Of a DNA stretch of 6,019 nucleotides, positions 1-6,019 are shown one piece after another. A program made the translations under genes and the position numbers. Numbering within the stretch: the first letter of the stretch is position 1; each line of letters starts with the position of its first letter. Origin of the DNA: Acidiphilium sp. CAG:727 (lineage in GTDB: Bacteria > Bacillota > Clostridia > Christensenellales > Borkfalkiaceae); the NCBI GenBank assembly GCA_000437515.1, contig FR898403.1, positions 1 through 6,019 of the forward strand, given 5' to 3'. The notes below the pieces were generated by a model. It was not told where the DNA came from, did not search any database, and worked only from the letters and a program-made list of their open reading frames with translations.

Positions 1-203
1 TCGGGCGCGCGTCGTTTTCGTCCGCCACAACGATATTCTGATATTTTCGCCTGTAATCTTTGTAACGTTTCCCGCGCTTTTCCGCTTCTTTCGGTATAAA
101 TCGCTCGTTAACAAATTCCTCTGCCGTCATTTTGAGTCGCTTGCAGATATCCTCCGCCGCTCGCTTCCTTATTCAATTTATATGCTTTCGGAGTATCCGG
201 CAT
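1..203 (-). pseudogene. small ORF, apparently frame-broken and cut by window edge
   Basis: I do not recognise this gene. An ATG at 203-201 sits 6 bases after a GAGGA ribosome site and 25 bases after the DUF2075 stop, so translation should start here. That frame (beginning MPDTPKAYKLNKEA) stops with TAA at 110-108 after 31 codons. The neighbouring frame is open from about 172 to the window edge and reads as a typical charged, soluble protein: AAEDICKRLKMTAEEF near 160-113, then a Lys/Arg/Glu-rich stretch. That frame has an internal ATG at 130-128 but no good ribosome site close to it. Dropping one base near 161 would join the frames into a plausible product of at least 67 residues. Either a one-base insertion (mutation or assembly error) broke the gene, or there are two unrelated short ORFs. 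The composition resembles hsdR more than the AT-rich DUF2075 gene. No function is assigned. Confidence 0.4.
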
Positions 204-209
204 TGTCTA

Positions 210-214
210 TCCTC
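210..214 (-). promoter_or_regulatory. ribosome binding site for the 203 start
   Basis: GAGGA on the minus strand, 6 bases before the ATG at 203-201. It supports a real translation start just after the DUF2075 gene even though the frame that follows is short. Confidence 0.55.
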
Positions 215-228
215 ATAAAATATTGATA

Positions 229-1725
229 CTATTCTAAAATCAATGCGATTTTTGAAAACAACTCAAAATTGTCTACCACAATAATTGCCAACTTTTCTCT
301 AACTCTTGTTATACCTTGATAAAATAAATTAGGATACAGATAATCAGGATTTGGATGAGGCACCCCCTGTAATTCTCTATCTTCACTATAAAAAAATGAA
401 GCGTCCATCAACATCACAACCTCATCGAACTCCTGCCCGATAACATGATGGGTATCATAATCCTCTTCATAAGCAGCAAACGGACTTTCATTGTAATTGG
501 ATTTTGAATAATTTATAAATTTAAACCCATTAGCTCTATAATATTTGAGCAAACGTTGTGCCTCATCTACTGTATTTGCATAGTTCAAAATAATGCTACG
601 ATAATCCATAGGAATTTTTGAACGATGGTTTAAATTTTTTAAGTTTAAAATAAAAGAATTTATCTCCTTATTGGTTCTTATCTTTTCCGACAATACAAAT
701 TCCTTTTGTAAATCCAACTTCTTAATTTTTCCAACAATATCTCGTTGCTTCTCTGCCGATGATAAAACTTGTTCAGGATCAGAAGAAAAAATGCAAATTT
801 GAAAATTTTCATTTACAGACTCACAAATTTCGTTAAACTGTTGTTCGTAAATTCTATGAGTTTCATCAACCAAAATAAATTGATATTTACTTAATGTAAA
901 ATCTTCTTCTTTGAATGCGCCTACAGAAAGAATATCCAGATTATCTATTTCATCGCTAATTTTGCTTTGTCCTTCTATTAATTTCCCACAATGAACAATA
1001 GCCGTTGCGCCATTTTTGGAAAGAGTTTTTGCAATATCATATAGTAAAAGTGTTTTGCCTGTGCCGGGTTTTCCCGTTAAATGGAAATATTCTTCCCCAA
1101 AAGATTTATCAATAATGTCTAATAATTCCCTTTTTATCTGCTCTTGTGCCTGTGTTAAAAAATATTCACCTTGTATAAATTTTTCTGGCGTATTCAATGG
1201 TGAAACTAAATACTGCGAAGCCTTGAACAAATCATCTATTTGCCTCAAATATCCGTTTTCAACAAGTTTTAATGTTTTTATAATTTTAGAAAAATCAACT
1301 TCAATAAGTTCATTATTCCTTGAAAGTTTATAACATGACATTTCATCGGTAATTATTGAGTATATCGAAAGCCTTTTACCTAAATGGTTTAAGTAATGCC
1401 GATTTTTTAATAACTGTGAAAGAATTTTACTTTTGTCAACCTTTGTTGATTTCAATTCAATATTCACACAGTATATACCATTAATTTTGAGCAAATCGAA
1501 TTCTTTTCCAATTTGAGGAATTGTAAAGCCATAAAAGAAACCATCAAGATTCTCTATTTTAATATCGTCAGCTATGAGCTTATTAACAAATAATCTTAGC
1601 GAATCAATCTCGTGATTACCGATTCGTTTTTTCTCATCATGTCCCGTATCATGTTTTTCTACAATACAAAACGCCTGTTCATCACGAATTCGAGAAAGCG
1701 CATATATATTTATAGGTCTTATCAT
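229..1725 (-). CDS. PD-(D/E)XK nuclease fused to SF1 (DUF2075) helicase
   Basis: 498-residue protein, probably a cytoplasmic ATP-dependent nuclease-helicase used in phage defence. Seen: the N-terminal part has a PD-(D/E)XK-like pattern (E39, D77 in GKEFDLL, E90-x-K92 in NIELKS). From about residue 210 there is an SF1 helicase/ATPase core: Walker A GKPGTGKT (218-225), Walker B ILVDETHR (284-291), SDPEQ (315-319), an arginine motif SEKIR (346-350), a motif V-like HHVIGQEFDEVV (426-437), and motif VI YQGITRVRE (469-477). Known: this core matches the DUF2075/Schlafen group 3-like helicase family. Inferred: the architecture resembles the single-protein nuclease-helicase immunity enzyme Nhi, but homology is unchecked. 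The start ATG follows a GGAGGGG ribosome site and lies 12 bases after the hsdR stop, so the two are probably co-transcribed. Base composition is far more AT-rich than hsdR, suggesting separate acquisition. All core motifs look intact and no frameshift is visible. Confidence 0.85.
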   Translation of the reverse strand: MIRPINIYALSRIRDEQAFCIVEKHDTGHDEKKRIGNHEIDSLRLFVNKLIADDIKIENLDGFFYGFTIPQIGKEFDLLKINGIYCVNIELKSTKVDKSKILSQLLKNRHYLNHLGKRLSIYSIITDEMSCYKLSRNNELIEVDFSKIIKTLKLVENGYLRQIDDLFKASQYLVSPLNTPEKFIQGEYFLTQAQEQIKRELLDIIDKSFGEEYFHLTGKPGTGKTLLLYDIAKTLSKNGATAIVHCGKLIEGQSKISDEIDNLDILSVGAFKEEDFTLSKYQFILVDETHRIYEQQFNEICESVNENFQICIFSSDPEQVLSSAEKQRDIVGKIKKLDLQKEFVLSEKIRTNKEINSFILNLKNLNHRSKIPMDYRSIILNYANTVDEAQRLLKYYRANGFKFINYSKSNYNESPFAAYEEDYDTHHVIGQEFDEVVMLMDASFFYSEDRELQGVPHPNPDYLYPNLFYQGITRVREKLAIIVVDNFELFSKIALILE

Positions 1726-1728
1726 TTT

Positions 1729-1735
1729 CCCCTCC
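1729..1735 (-). promoter_or_regulatory. ribosome binding site of DUF2075 gene
   Basis: GGAGGGG on the minus strand lies in the 12-base gap between the hsdR stop (1740-1738) and the ATG at 1725; the GGAGG core is 5 bases before the start. It fixes the start codon and suggests strong translation and co-expression with hsdR. Confidence 0.8.
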
Positions 1736-1737
1736 GC

Positions 1738-4700
1738 TCACACGCCGAAGAAACGCTCGAAAAAGGCTTTCAATTTTTCGATAATCGTCTGCTTTTTCTT
1801 TTCGCGATTGGTGCTCCCGAACCTTGAAATCGGCGGCATAAGTTTATCGATATCCGTTCCCGTCGTGCGCATTTCCCCATCCGCAATCGCGTTATCCACA
1901 AACTTTTTCGTTTCATCCGCTTTCAGTTTTTCTTCGGCAATAATTTCGTTTAATTGCTTTTCTTTTTCCGCCGCTATGTAGGAATGCCATTCCGCCATAA
2001 CGTCGTCAACGTCGTTGATCCCGTCGATAAAGTTTTCAATCAAAGCCTTTTTACTGCGCAGTTCGGGGCTTGCGTCGATAGATTTTTGTATCGTAATCAA
2101 AGTTTCTTTGTCGTTGCAATGCGAATCGTGATATTTCGTAACGAGTATCAAAATATAATCGATATTTATTTCAATCTGCTTCACGAGTTCGAGTTCGAAT
2201 ACAACGTCGTCTGTAATATCTTCTTTCTCTTCGTTCTCTCTCTTTTTCTTCCACTCGTCGCGAAGATCTTGATACCAACCTAAATAATCCTGCAAATCTC
2301 TTTCCGAAAGAATTTCTTTTCCTTCAAAATCATCAAATGCGGTTAAAAGATTGCGCATTCTAAGCACCGCGCCGAATAATGCGATAAACTCTTTTTGTGC
2401 CTTTTCACCCGTTATACGCTCCTTGTCAAGCGGAAATTTAGCGGTAAGTTCGGCAATCATATCCACAAAACCGTCGTGCTTATCCCCGCGCTCGTCAACG
2501 TAGCCGTTGTAATAATCTTTGAACCCGCGCATTAAAACGATACCGCCCGCCTCTCTGTCGCCGAAAAGCGAAATAGCCTCGTCCGTTCGCTTTTGCAAGT
2601 TACGGAAACAAACGATATTGCCGAAAGTTTTAACCGAGTTCAAAATTCTGTTCGTTCTCGAATACGCCTGAATGAGTCCGTGCATTTTCAGGTTTTTATC
2701 CACCCAAAGCGTATTCAAAGTCGTCGCGTCGAAGCCCGTTAAAAACATATTCACGACGATAAGCAAGTCGATATCCTTGTTTTTCATTCGTAAAGATACG
2801 TCTTTATAATAATTCGGGAACTTATCCGCCGAAGTATCGTAATTCGTCCCGAAATAAGCGTTATACTCCTTAATCGCGCCATCTAAAAAGTCGCGCGAAG
2901 ACGAATCGAGCGCGCTCGTATCATCCGAATTTTCTTCCCCTAAAAATCCGTTGTCTTCCTCTTCGTTCGGCGCAAAAGAATAAATCGTAGCGATTTTTAT
3001 CGCCTGTTCGGGGTGCGCTTTCATCTGTTTTTGAAATTCTTTATAATAAAGCCTTGCCGCTTCAACGGAAGAAACCGCTAAAATCGAGTTAAACCCTTTT
3101 ACGAACGTTTTATTTTTAATCTCTTGCGTATCGAGTCCGTTTTTCGCCTTGGCGACCTCTTCCACGTTCACAAGCTGCCTGAACTGATACCCTTTGTCTC
3201 GCTTCGTTTTCTGCGCGAAATGTTCCAAAATATACGCAACAACTTTCGAAATTCTTTCGGGTGCAAGATATGCCTTTTCGCGGTCGATATCCCACACGTC
3301 TTTGTCGTCGATATCGGGTTCTTTGTCCATCGTTTTGATATAATCCACGCGGAACGGCAAAACGTTTTTATCGTTGATAGCGTCAACGATAGTATAAGTA
3401 TGCAATTTATCGCCGAATGCCTGCTCTGTCGTGCGCAGATTCGGATTTTTAGAAGCCCCTGCGTTTACGGCAAAAATCGGCGTACCTGTAAAGCCGAAAA
3501 GATAATATTTTTTGAAATATTTCGTAATCGCCTTGTGCATATCGCCGAATTGCGAACGATGACACTCGTCGAAAATGATAACGATTTGCTTATCGAATAC
3601 GGCATGTCCGATATTCTTCTTTACAAACGTGCTTAATTTTTGTATCGTTGTGATGATAATCTTCGATTTATCGTCTTCAAGTTGCCGTTTTAATACCGCC
3701 GTCGAAACGTTGCTGTTCGCCGCGCCCTTTTCAAAGCGATCGTATTCCTTCATCGTTTGATAGTCAAGGTCTTTTCTGTCAACGACGAACAAAACCTTTT
3801 CTATATACGGCAGTTTGCTTGCAAGTTGAGCCGTTTTGAACGAAGTAAGCGTTTTTCCGCTACCCGTCGTATGCCAGATATACCCGCCGCCCGCAACGCT
3901 TCCGTATTTTTTATAGTTATACGAAATTTGTATTCTGTTTAATATCTTTTCGGTTGCCACAATCTGATACGGGCGCATAACCAAAAGCATGTTTTCGGAA
4001 GTAAACACGCAATATTTCGCCAAAATATTCAAAATCGTATGCTTTGCGAAAAAAGTCTTGGTAAAATCGATAAGGTCGGGAATAATGCGATTTTTCTCGT
4101 CCGCCCAAAAGGAAGTAAATTCAAAAGAATTGCTCGTTTTGCCCTTTCTCTCGGAATTCATTTCCTTAATATGATTGTATCTCGTCGTGTTGGAATAATA
4201 TTTCGTGTTCGTTCCGTTCGATATAACGAAAATCTGAACGTACTCGAAAAGCCCGCCGTTCGCCCAAAAACTATCGCGCTGATAGCGGTCGATTTGATTA
4301 AACGCTTCCCTTATATTCACTCCGCGGCGTTTCAATTCGATATGTACAAGCGGCAACCCGTTTACAAGAACGGTAACGTCGTAACGGTTTTTATAATTTC
4401 CGCCGTTTTCCTCGTATTGATGGATAACCTGCAACTTATTATTGTGGATATTCTTTTTATCGAATAACGTGATGTTTTTCGTTTCGCCGTTGTCGCGGTG
4501 TAAAATCTGCACGTTATCTTCCTGAATACGCCGCGTTTTTTCTACGATACCGTCGTTTTTGCCCGCAATACAGTTGTTATAAAACTGCTCCCATTCGGTA
4601 TCGGTAAAAGAATAACTATTCAGTTCTTCCAACTTTTTGCGAAGATTCGGAAGCAATTCGTCTTTATTATGAATAGGCAAATATTCATAACTCATCTCCG

Positions 4701-4830
4701 TTAAAAGATGAATAAATTCTTTTTCGAGTTCTTCTTCCGATTGATAAGCGTCCGAACGTTTTTCGTTCGACTTGTATTCGCTTATAACCGTACTTTCTTC
4801 GCTTTCTGAAACGACGTTATAAAAACTCAT
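1738..4830 (-). CDS. hsdR: type I restriction enzyme, HsdR (R) subunit
   Basis: Complete 1030-residue motor and nuclease subunit of a type I R-M complex. With HsdM and HsdS it translocates DNA using ATP and cuts unmodified DNA away from the target site. Seen, in order: a PD-(D/E)XK nuclease region with D151 (NRYDVTV), E165-x-K167 (HIELKRR) and the Q179-xxx-Y183 motif; an SF2 motor with Walker A TTGSGKT (321-327), DECH box (421-424), motif III FTGTP (447-451), motif V MFLTGFDA (695-702) and motif VI QAYSRTNR (721-728); then a long charged, helical C-terminal region (about 840-1030), where HsdR proteins contact the rest of the complex. Known: EcoR124I-type HsdR is about the same size (roughly 1040 residues). 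The ATG at 4830 follows an AGGAG site by 6 bases. All catalytic motifs look intact, so the subunit should be active. A DUF559 gene and a repeat copy separate it from hsdS. Confidence 0.97.
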   Translation of the reverse strand: MSFYNVVSESEESTVISEYKSNEKRSDAYQSEEELEKEFIHLLTEMSYEYLPIHNKDELLPNLRKKLEELNSYSFTDTEWEQFYNNCIAGKNDGIVEKTRRIQEDNVQILHRDNGETKNITLFDKKNIHNNKLQVIHQYEENGGNYKNRYDVTVLVNGLPLVHIELKRRGVNIREAFNQIDRYQRDSFWANGGLFEYVQIFVISNGTNTKYYSNTTRYNHIKEMNSERKGKTSNSFEFTSFWADEKNRIIPDLIDFTKTFFAKHTILNILAKYCVFTSENMLLVMRPYQIVATEKILNRIQISYNYKKYGSVAGGGYIWHTTGSGKTLTSFKTAQLASKLPYIEKVLFVVDRKDLDYQTMKEYDRFEKGAANSNVSTAVLKRQLEDDKSKIIITTIQKLSTFVKKNIGHAVFDKQIVIIFDECHRSQFGDMHKAITKYFKKYYLFGFTGTPIFAVNAGASKNPNLRTTEQAFGDKLHTYTIVDAINDKNVLPFRVDYIKTMDKEPDIDDKDVWDIDREKAYLAPERISKVVAYILEHFAQKTKRDKGYQFRQLVNVEEVAKAKNGLDTQEIKNKTFVKGFNSILAVSSVEAARLYYKEFQKQMKAHPEQAIKIATIYSFAPNEEEDNGFLGEENSDDTSALDSSSRDFLDGAIKEYNAYFGTNYDTSADKFPNYYKDVSLRMKNKDIDLLIVVNMFLTGFDATTLNTLWVDKNLKMHGLIQAYSRTNRILNSVKTFGNIVCFRNLQKRTDEAISLFGDREAGGIVLMRGFKDYYNGYVDERGDKHDGFVDMIAELTAKFPLDKERITGEKAQKEFIALFGAVLRMRNLLTAFDDFEGKEILSERDLQDYLGWYQDLRDEWKKKRENEEKEDITDDVVFELELVKQIEINIDYILILVTKYHDSHCNDKETLITIQKSIDASPELRSKKALIENFIDGINDVDDVMAEWHSYIAAEKEKQLNEIIAEEKLKADETKKFVDNAIADGEMRTTGTDIDKLMPPISRFGSTNREKKKQTIIEKLKAFFERFFGV

Positions 4831-4836
4831 AATTTT

Positions 4837-4841
4837 CTCCT
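4837..4841 (-). promoter_or_regulatory. ribosome binding site of hsdR
   Basis: AGGAG on the minus strand, 6 bases before the ATG at 4830. It supports this start for hsdR. No convincing -35/-10 promoter pair was found in the short gap upstream, which is mostly a palindromic repeat. Confidence 0.75.
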
Positions 4842-4861
4842 GTTATATAATCTTTTTCAAG

Positions 4862-4907
4862 CCTTCCCCTTTGGGGAAGGTGGCTGCGCAGCCGTCGGAA
4901 GAGGTCA
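4862..4907 (+). repeat. palindromic repeat copy U1
   Basis: Stem CCTTCCCC (4862-4869), loop TTT, stem GGGGAAGG (4873-4880), then a perfect 12-base palindrome GGCTGCGCAGCC (4882-4893), then the conserved tail GGAAGAGGTCA (4897-4907). The same plan recurs at 5291-5434. It lies between the DUF559 gene and hsdR; the TCA of its tail is the DUF559 stop codon (TGA) on the minus strand. It lacks the T-run of a classical terminator but would fold strongly in the transcript. Confidence 0.85.
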
Positions 4908-5258
4908 CCACGTAATATGCCTATAAATATCTTCGCAAACCCCGCTAAAGTTTCTATCTACGTCAAGATTTGTATATCTCAAAACCGTAACGCCTTTGCC
5001 ATTAAGAAACTTCGTCCTTTCTTCATCTTTAATCACGTTTTCCTCTTCATAATGTTGCGAGCCATCGAGTTCTATTGCAAGTTGCTTTTCCGCACAGTAA
5101 AAATCAACGATGTATTTATCTATTACTTTTTGCCTACGGAACCGACACGGTAATTCTCTTAAAAATTCGTACCAAAGCTTACGTTCTTGCCTCGTCATGT
5201 GTTTTCTTAAATTCTGAGCGTTCGGCGTTAGTTTGGAATTACTGAAATCGTATTTCAT
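4905..5258 (-). CDS. DUF559 endonuclease-like protein (Vsr/PD-(D/E)XK fold)
   Basis: 117-residue protein of the DUF559 family, which belongs to the very-short-patch-repair-like branch of PD-(D/E)XK nucleases. Seen: an N-terminal helix LRKHMTRQERKLWYEFL (17-33), a basic strand FRRQKVIDKYIVDFYC (40-55) with D52, then AIELDGSQHY (61-70) with E63, D65 and H69, and VTVLRYTN (90-97). Size and motif order are full-length for the family. The role is not established; family members are predicted DNA nucleases, and no substrate can be read from the sequence. The ATG at 5258 fits the family N-terminus, but no clear Shine-Dalgarno site precedes it (the upstream bases are AT-rich). The stop lies inside repeat U1. 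The gene sits between hsdS and hsdR and is flanked by inverted repeat copies (U1 and U2), so it may be a passenger cassette and not a core R-M gene. Confidence 0.9.
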   Translation of the reverse strand: MKYDFSNSKLTPNAQNLRKHMTRQERKLWYEFLRELPCRFRRQKVIDKYIVDFYCAEKQLAIELDGSQHYEEENVIKDEERTKFLNGKGVTVLRYTNLDVDRNFSGVCEDIYRHITW

Positions 5259-5290
5259 AGTATTAAAAACCCATTATGTTGTTTAATGAA

Positions 5291-5336
5291 GTCCTCTTCC
5301 CCCGCAAGCGGTCCCCCTTCCCCAAAAGGGGAAGGC
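5291..5336 (-). repeat. palindromic repeat copy U2, inverted orientation
   Basis: Same plan as U1 but reversed: tail first (TCCTCTTCC from 5292), a short CCGC-AA-GCGG stem (5302-5311), then CCTTCCCC (5316-5323), loop AAAA, GGGGAAGG (5328-5335). It lies upstream of the DUF559 gene and faces U1, so the two copies bracket that gene as inverted repeats. It also faces U4, making 5291-5434 a larger imperfect inverted repeat. The tail is slightly diverged from the other copies. Confidence 0.8.
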
Positions 5337-5341
5337 ACTCG

Positions 5342-5386
5342 CTTTCCCCTTTGGGGAGAGTGGCGCGCAGTGCCGAGAGAGGTCAC
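5342..5386 (+). repeat. palindromic repeat copy U3, diverged
   Basis: CTTTCCCC (5342-5349), loop TTT, GGGGAGAG (5353-5360), then a second stem GGCGC-GCA-GTGCC (5362-5374) with one G-T pair, then the tail GAGAGAGGTCAC ending at 5386. It has the same orientation as U1 and U4. It is the most diverged copy, yet both stems can still pair. Confidence 0.75.
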
Positions 5387-5388
5387 TG

Positions 5389-5434
5389 CCTTCCCCTTCG
5401 GGGAAGGTGTCGGCACAGCCGACGGAAGAGGTCA
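5389..5434 (+). repeat. palindromic repeat copy U4 at the hsdS 3' end
   Basis: CCTTCCCC (5389-5396), loop TTC, GGGGAAGG (5400-5407), second stem GTCGGC-ACA-GCCGAC (5409-5423), tail GGAAGAGGTCA (5424-5434). The last bases supply the hsdS stop codon on the minus strand. U2, U3 and U4 together fill most of the hsdS-DUF559 gap; the remaining bases before the DUF559 start (5259-5290) are AT-rich and show no confident promoter. Confidence 0.85.
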
Positions 5435-6019
5435 AAACCTCAATAGTTTATCTCTGTAATATTCGTATTGTTTTTGTCTCTTTTCAATTTCGGCGGGCAA
5501 ACCTGCGCTTAAATCGTTGCAAAGGCTATTGAATTTATCAAGAATTGCCACAATTTCTTTCTGCTTGTCAAGCGAGGGCAACGGAATAACAAAATTATCT
5601 GTTACCCCTAACGAAATTTGCGGTAATGCCCCCATTCCCGAAGCATTCTCTCTAAAATGCTTAACATTATTTTTTAAATAGTAAAATAAATATTTTAATG
5701 TTACTAAATTTGAACAAGTATATGCCCACATTTCGTTTTTGAACGTAAATGGTTTGTCGTAATAAATAAAATCTATTACTCCCCTTGACTGTACTAAAAC
5801 AGCAGGCACTCTTGTAATATTAGCATTAGGTATATCTTTTTCATTCGCATCTATTACGGTTTTGCCACCGGCAAAAATTTTAATTTCTCCACCAACCGTC
5901 GCAATCTGCTTCATTTTTTCCGCAGTAATCGGTGTCCCCTTTAATCTTGTGAAATAACTCTGAATCGGTACGTTTACAAACCCGTAAACGTACTGCAAAA
6001 GCCTAATCAGCCCTGCCCG
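5432..6019 (-). CDS. hsdS: type I R-M specificity subunit HsdS, C-terminal half
   Basis: 195 codons of the DNA-recognition subunit; the 5' part lies outside the window. HsdS binds the two halves of a split target through two target recognition domains (TRDs) and holds HsdM and HsdR. Seen: the TRD begins near FTRLKGTPITAEKMKQIA and includes EIKIFAGGKT, a pattern I recognise from HsdS TRDs, and continues to NEMWAYTCSN. It ends with PLPSLDKQKEIVAILDKF, the helical spacer, and the family-typical C-terminus KQYEYYRDKLLRF. Typical HsdS is about 400 residues, so this is the second TRD plus the distal conserved helix. The frame is open to the edge; a TTG at 5998 is an internal Leu codon and not a convincing start. 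The TRD is much more AT-rich than the 3' end, as in subunits that exchange TRDs. The stop lies in repeat U4. hsdM would be expected further upstream. Confidence 0.93.
   Translation of the reverse strand, partial: RAGLIRLLQYVYGFVNVPIQSYFTRLKGTPITAEKMKQIATVGGEIKIFAGGKTVIDANEKDIPNANITRVPAVLVQSRGVIDFIYYDKPFTFKNEMWAYTCSNLVTLKYLFYYLKNNVKHFRENASGMGALPQISLGVTDNFVIPLPSLDKQKEIVAILDKFNSLCNDLSAGLPAEIEKRQKQYEYYRDKLLRF
5968..5993. repeat. 10-bp perfect inverted repeat inside hsdS
   Basis: GTACGTTTAC (5968-5977) and GTAAACGTAC (5984-5993) are exact reverse complements separated by 6 bases (AAACCC). It encodes part of YVYGFVNVP just before the second TRD. It could be a hairpin in DNA or mRNA, a protein-binding or recombination site, or chance plus codon choice. 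Confidence 0.7.

Noticed and set aside
229..1725. Naming the gene nhi
   Set aside because: Only the domain order and helicase motifs match from memory; no alignment was possible, so no symbol was assigned.
3124..3636. 170-codon plus-strand open frame opposite hsdR
   Set aside because: It lies wholly antisense to a motif-rich hsdR coding region and shows no domain or ribosome site; it is a by-product of hsdR codon use. The same applies to the other plus-strand open frames (for example 1016-1333, 4039-4467, 4917-5153).
4831..4861. Separate promoter for hsdR (TTGAAA followed by TATATA)
   Set aside because: The two boxes are only a few bases apart, not near 17, so they cannot form a standard sigma-70 promoter.
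4862..4907. Classical rho-independent terminators in the repeats
   Set aside because: The hairpins are strong but no T-run follows them on the transcribed strand; they are listed as repeats only.
4862..5434. CRISPR array
   Set aside because: The four copies differ in sequence, orientation and spacing, U1 is separated from the rest by a gene, and there are no uniform spacers or cas genes.
5988..5998. TTG at 5998 as start of a half-size HsdS
   Set aside because: The frame stays open to the window edge and the TRD plus C-terminal helix match only the second half of a normal HsdS, so this is better read as an internal Leu codon.

Overview
The window holds most of a type I restriction-modification (R-M) operon with two extra nuclease genes. 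All recognisable genes read on the minus strand, so transcription runs from position 6019 towards 1. The order in that direction is: 3' half of hsdS (6019-5432, cut by the window edge), a cluster of palindromic repeats (5434-5291), a DUF559 endonuclease-like gene (5258-4905), one more repeat copy (4907-4862), hsdR (4830-1738), a PD-(D/E)XK nuclease-helicase of the DUF2075 type (1725-229), and a small ORF that appears frame-broken and leaves the window (203-1). hsdM is not present; it most likely lies beyond position 6019.

The sequence looks like a low-to-moderate GC Firmicutes/Clostridia-type bacterium, perhaps an uncultured gut lineage. This rests on strong GGAGG-type ribosome sites, the protein styles, and short palindromic repeats of the form CCTTCCCC-loop-GGGGAAGG followed by GGAAGAGGTCA, which I associate with such genomes from memory. 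The taxonomic call is an inference with modest confidence.

How the genes fit together: HsdS gives sequence specificity to the (unseen) methyltransferase and to HsdR, the ATP-driven translocase and nuclease that cuts unmodified DNA. The DUF2075 protein starts 12 bases after the hsdR stop behind a strong ribosome site, so it is probably co-expressed with hsdR. Its nuclease-plus-SF1-helicase layout resembles single-protein anti-phage nuclease-helicases such as Nhi (comparison from memory). It is clearly more AT-rich than hsdR in the lines I counted, which suggests a separately acquired module. The DUF559 gene is bracketed by inverted copies of the palindromic repeat and may be a cassette inserted between hsdS and hsdR. 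Both hsdS and the DUF559 gene use a TGA stop lying in the same place of a repeat copy.

No tRNA, rRNA, CRISPR array or transposase gene was seen. No stretch over 300 bases lacks a gene; the longest gap (5259-5431) is filled mainly by repeats.
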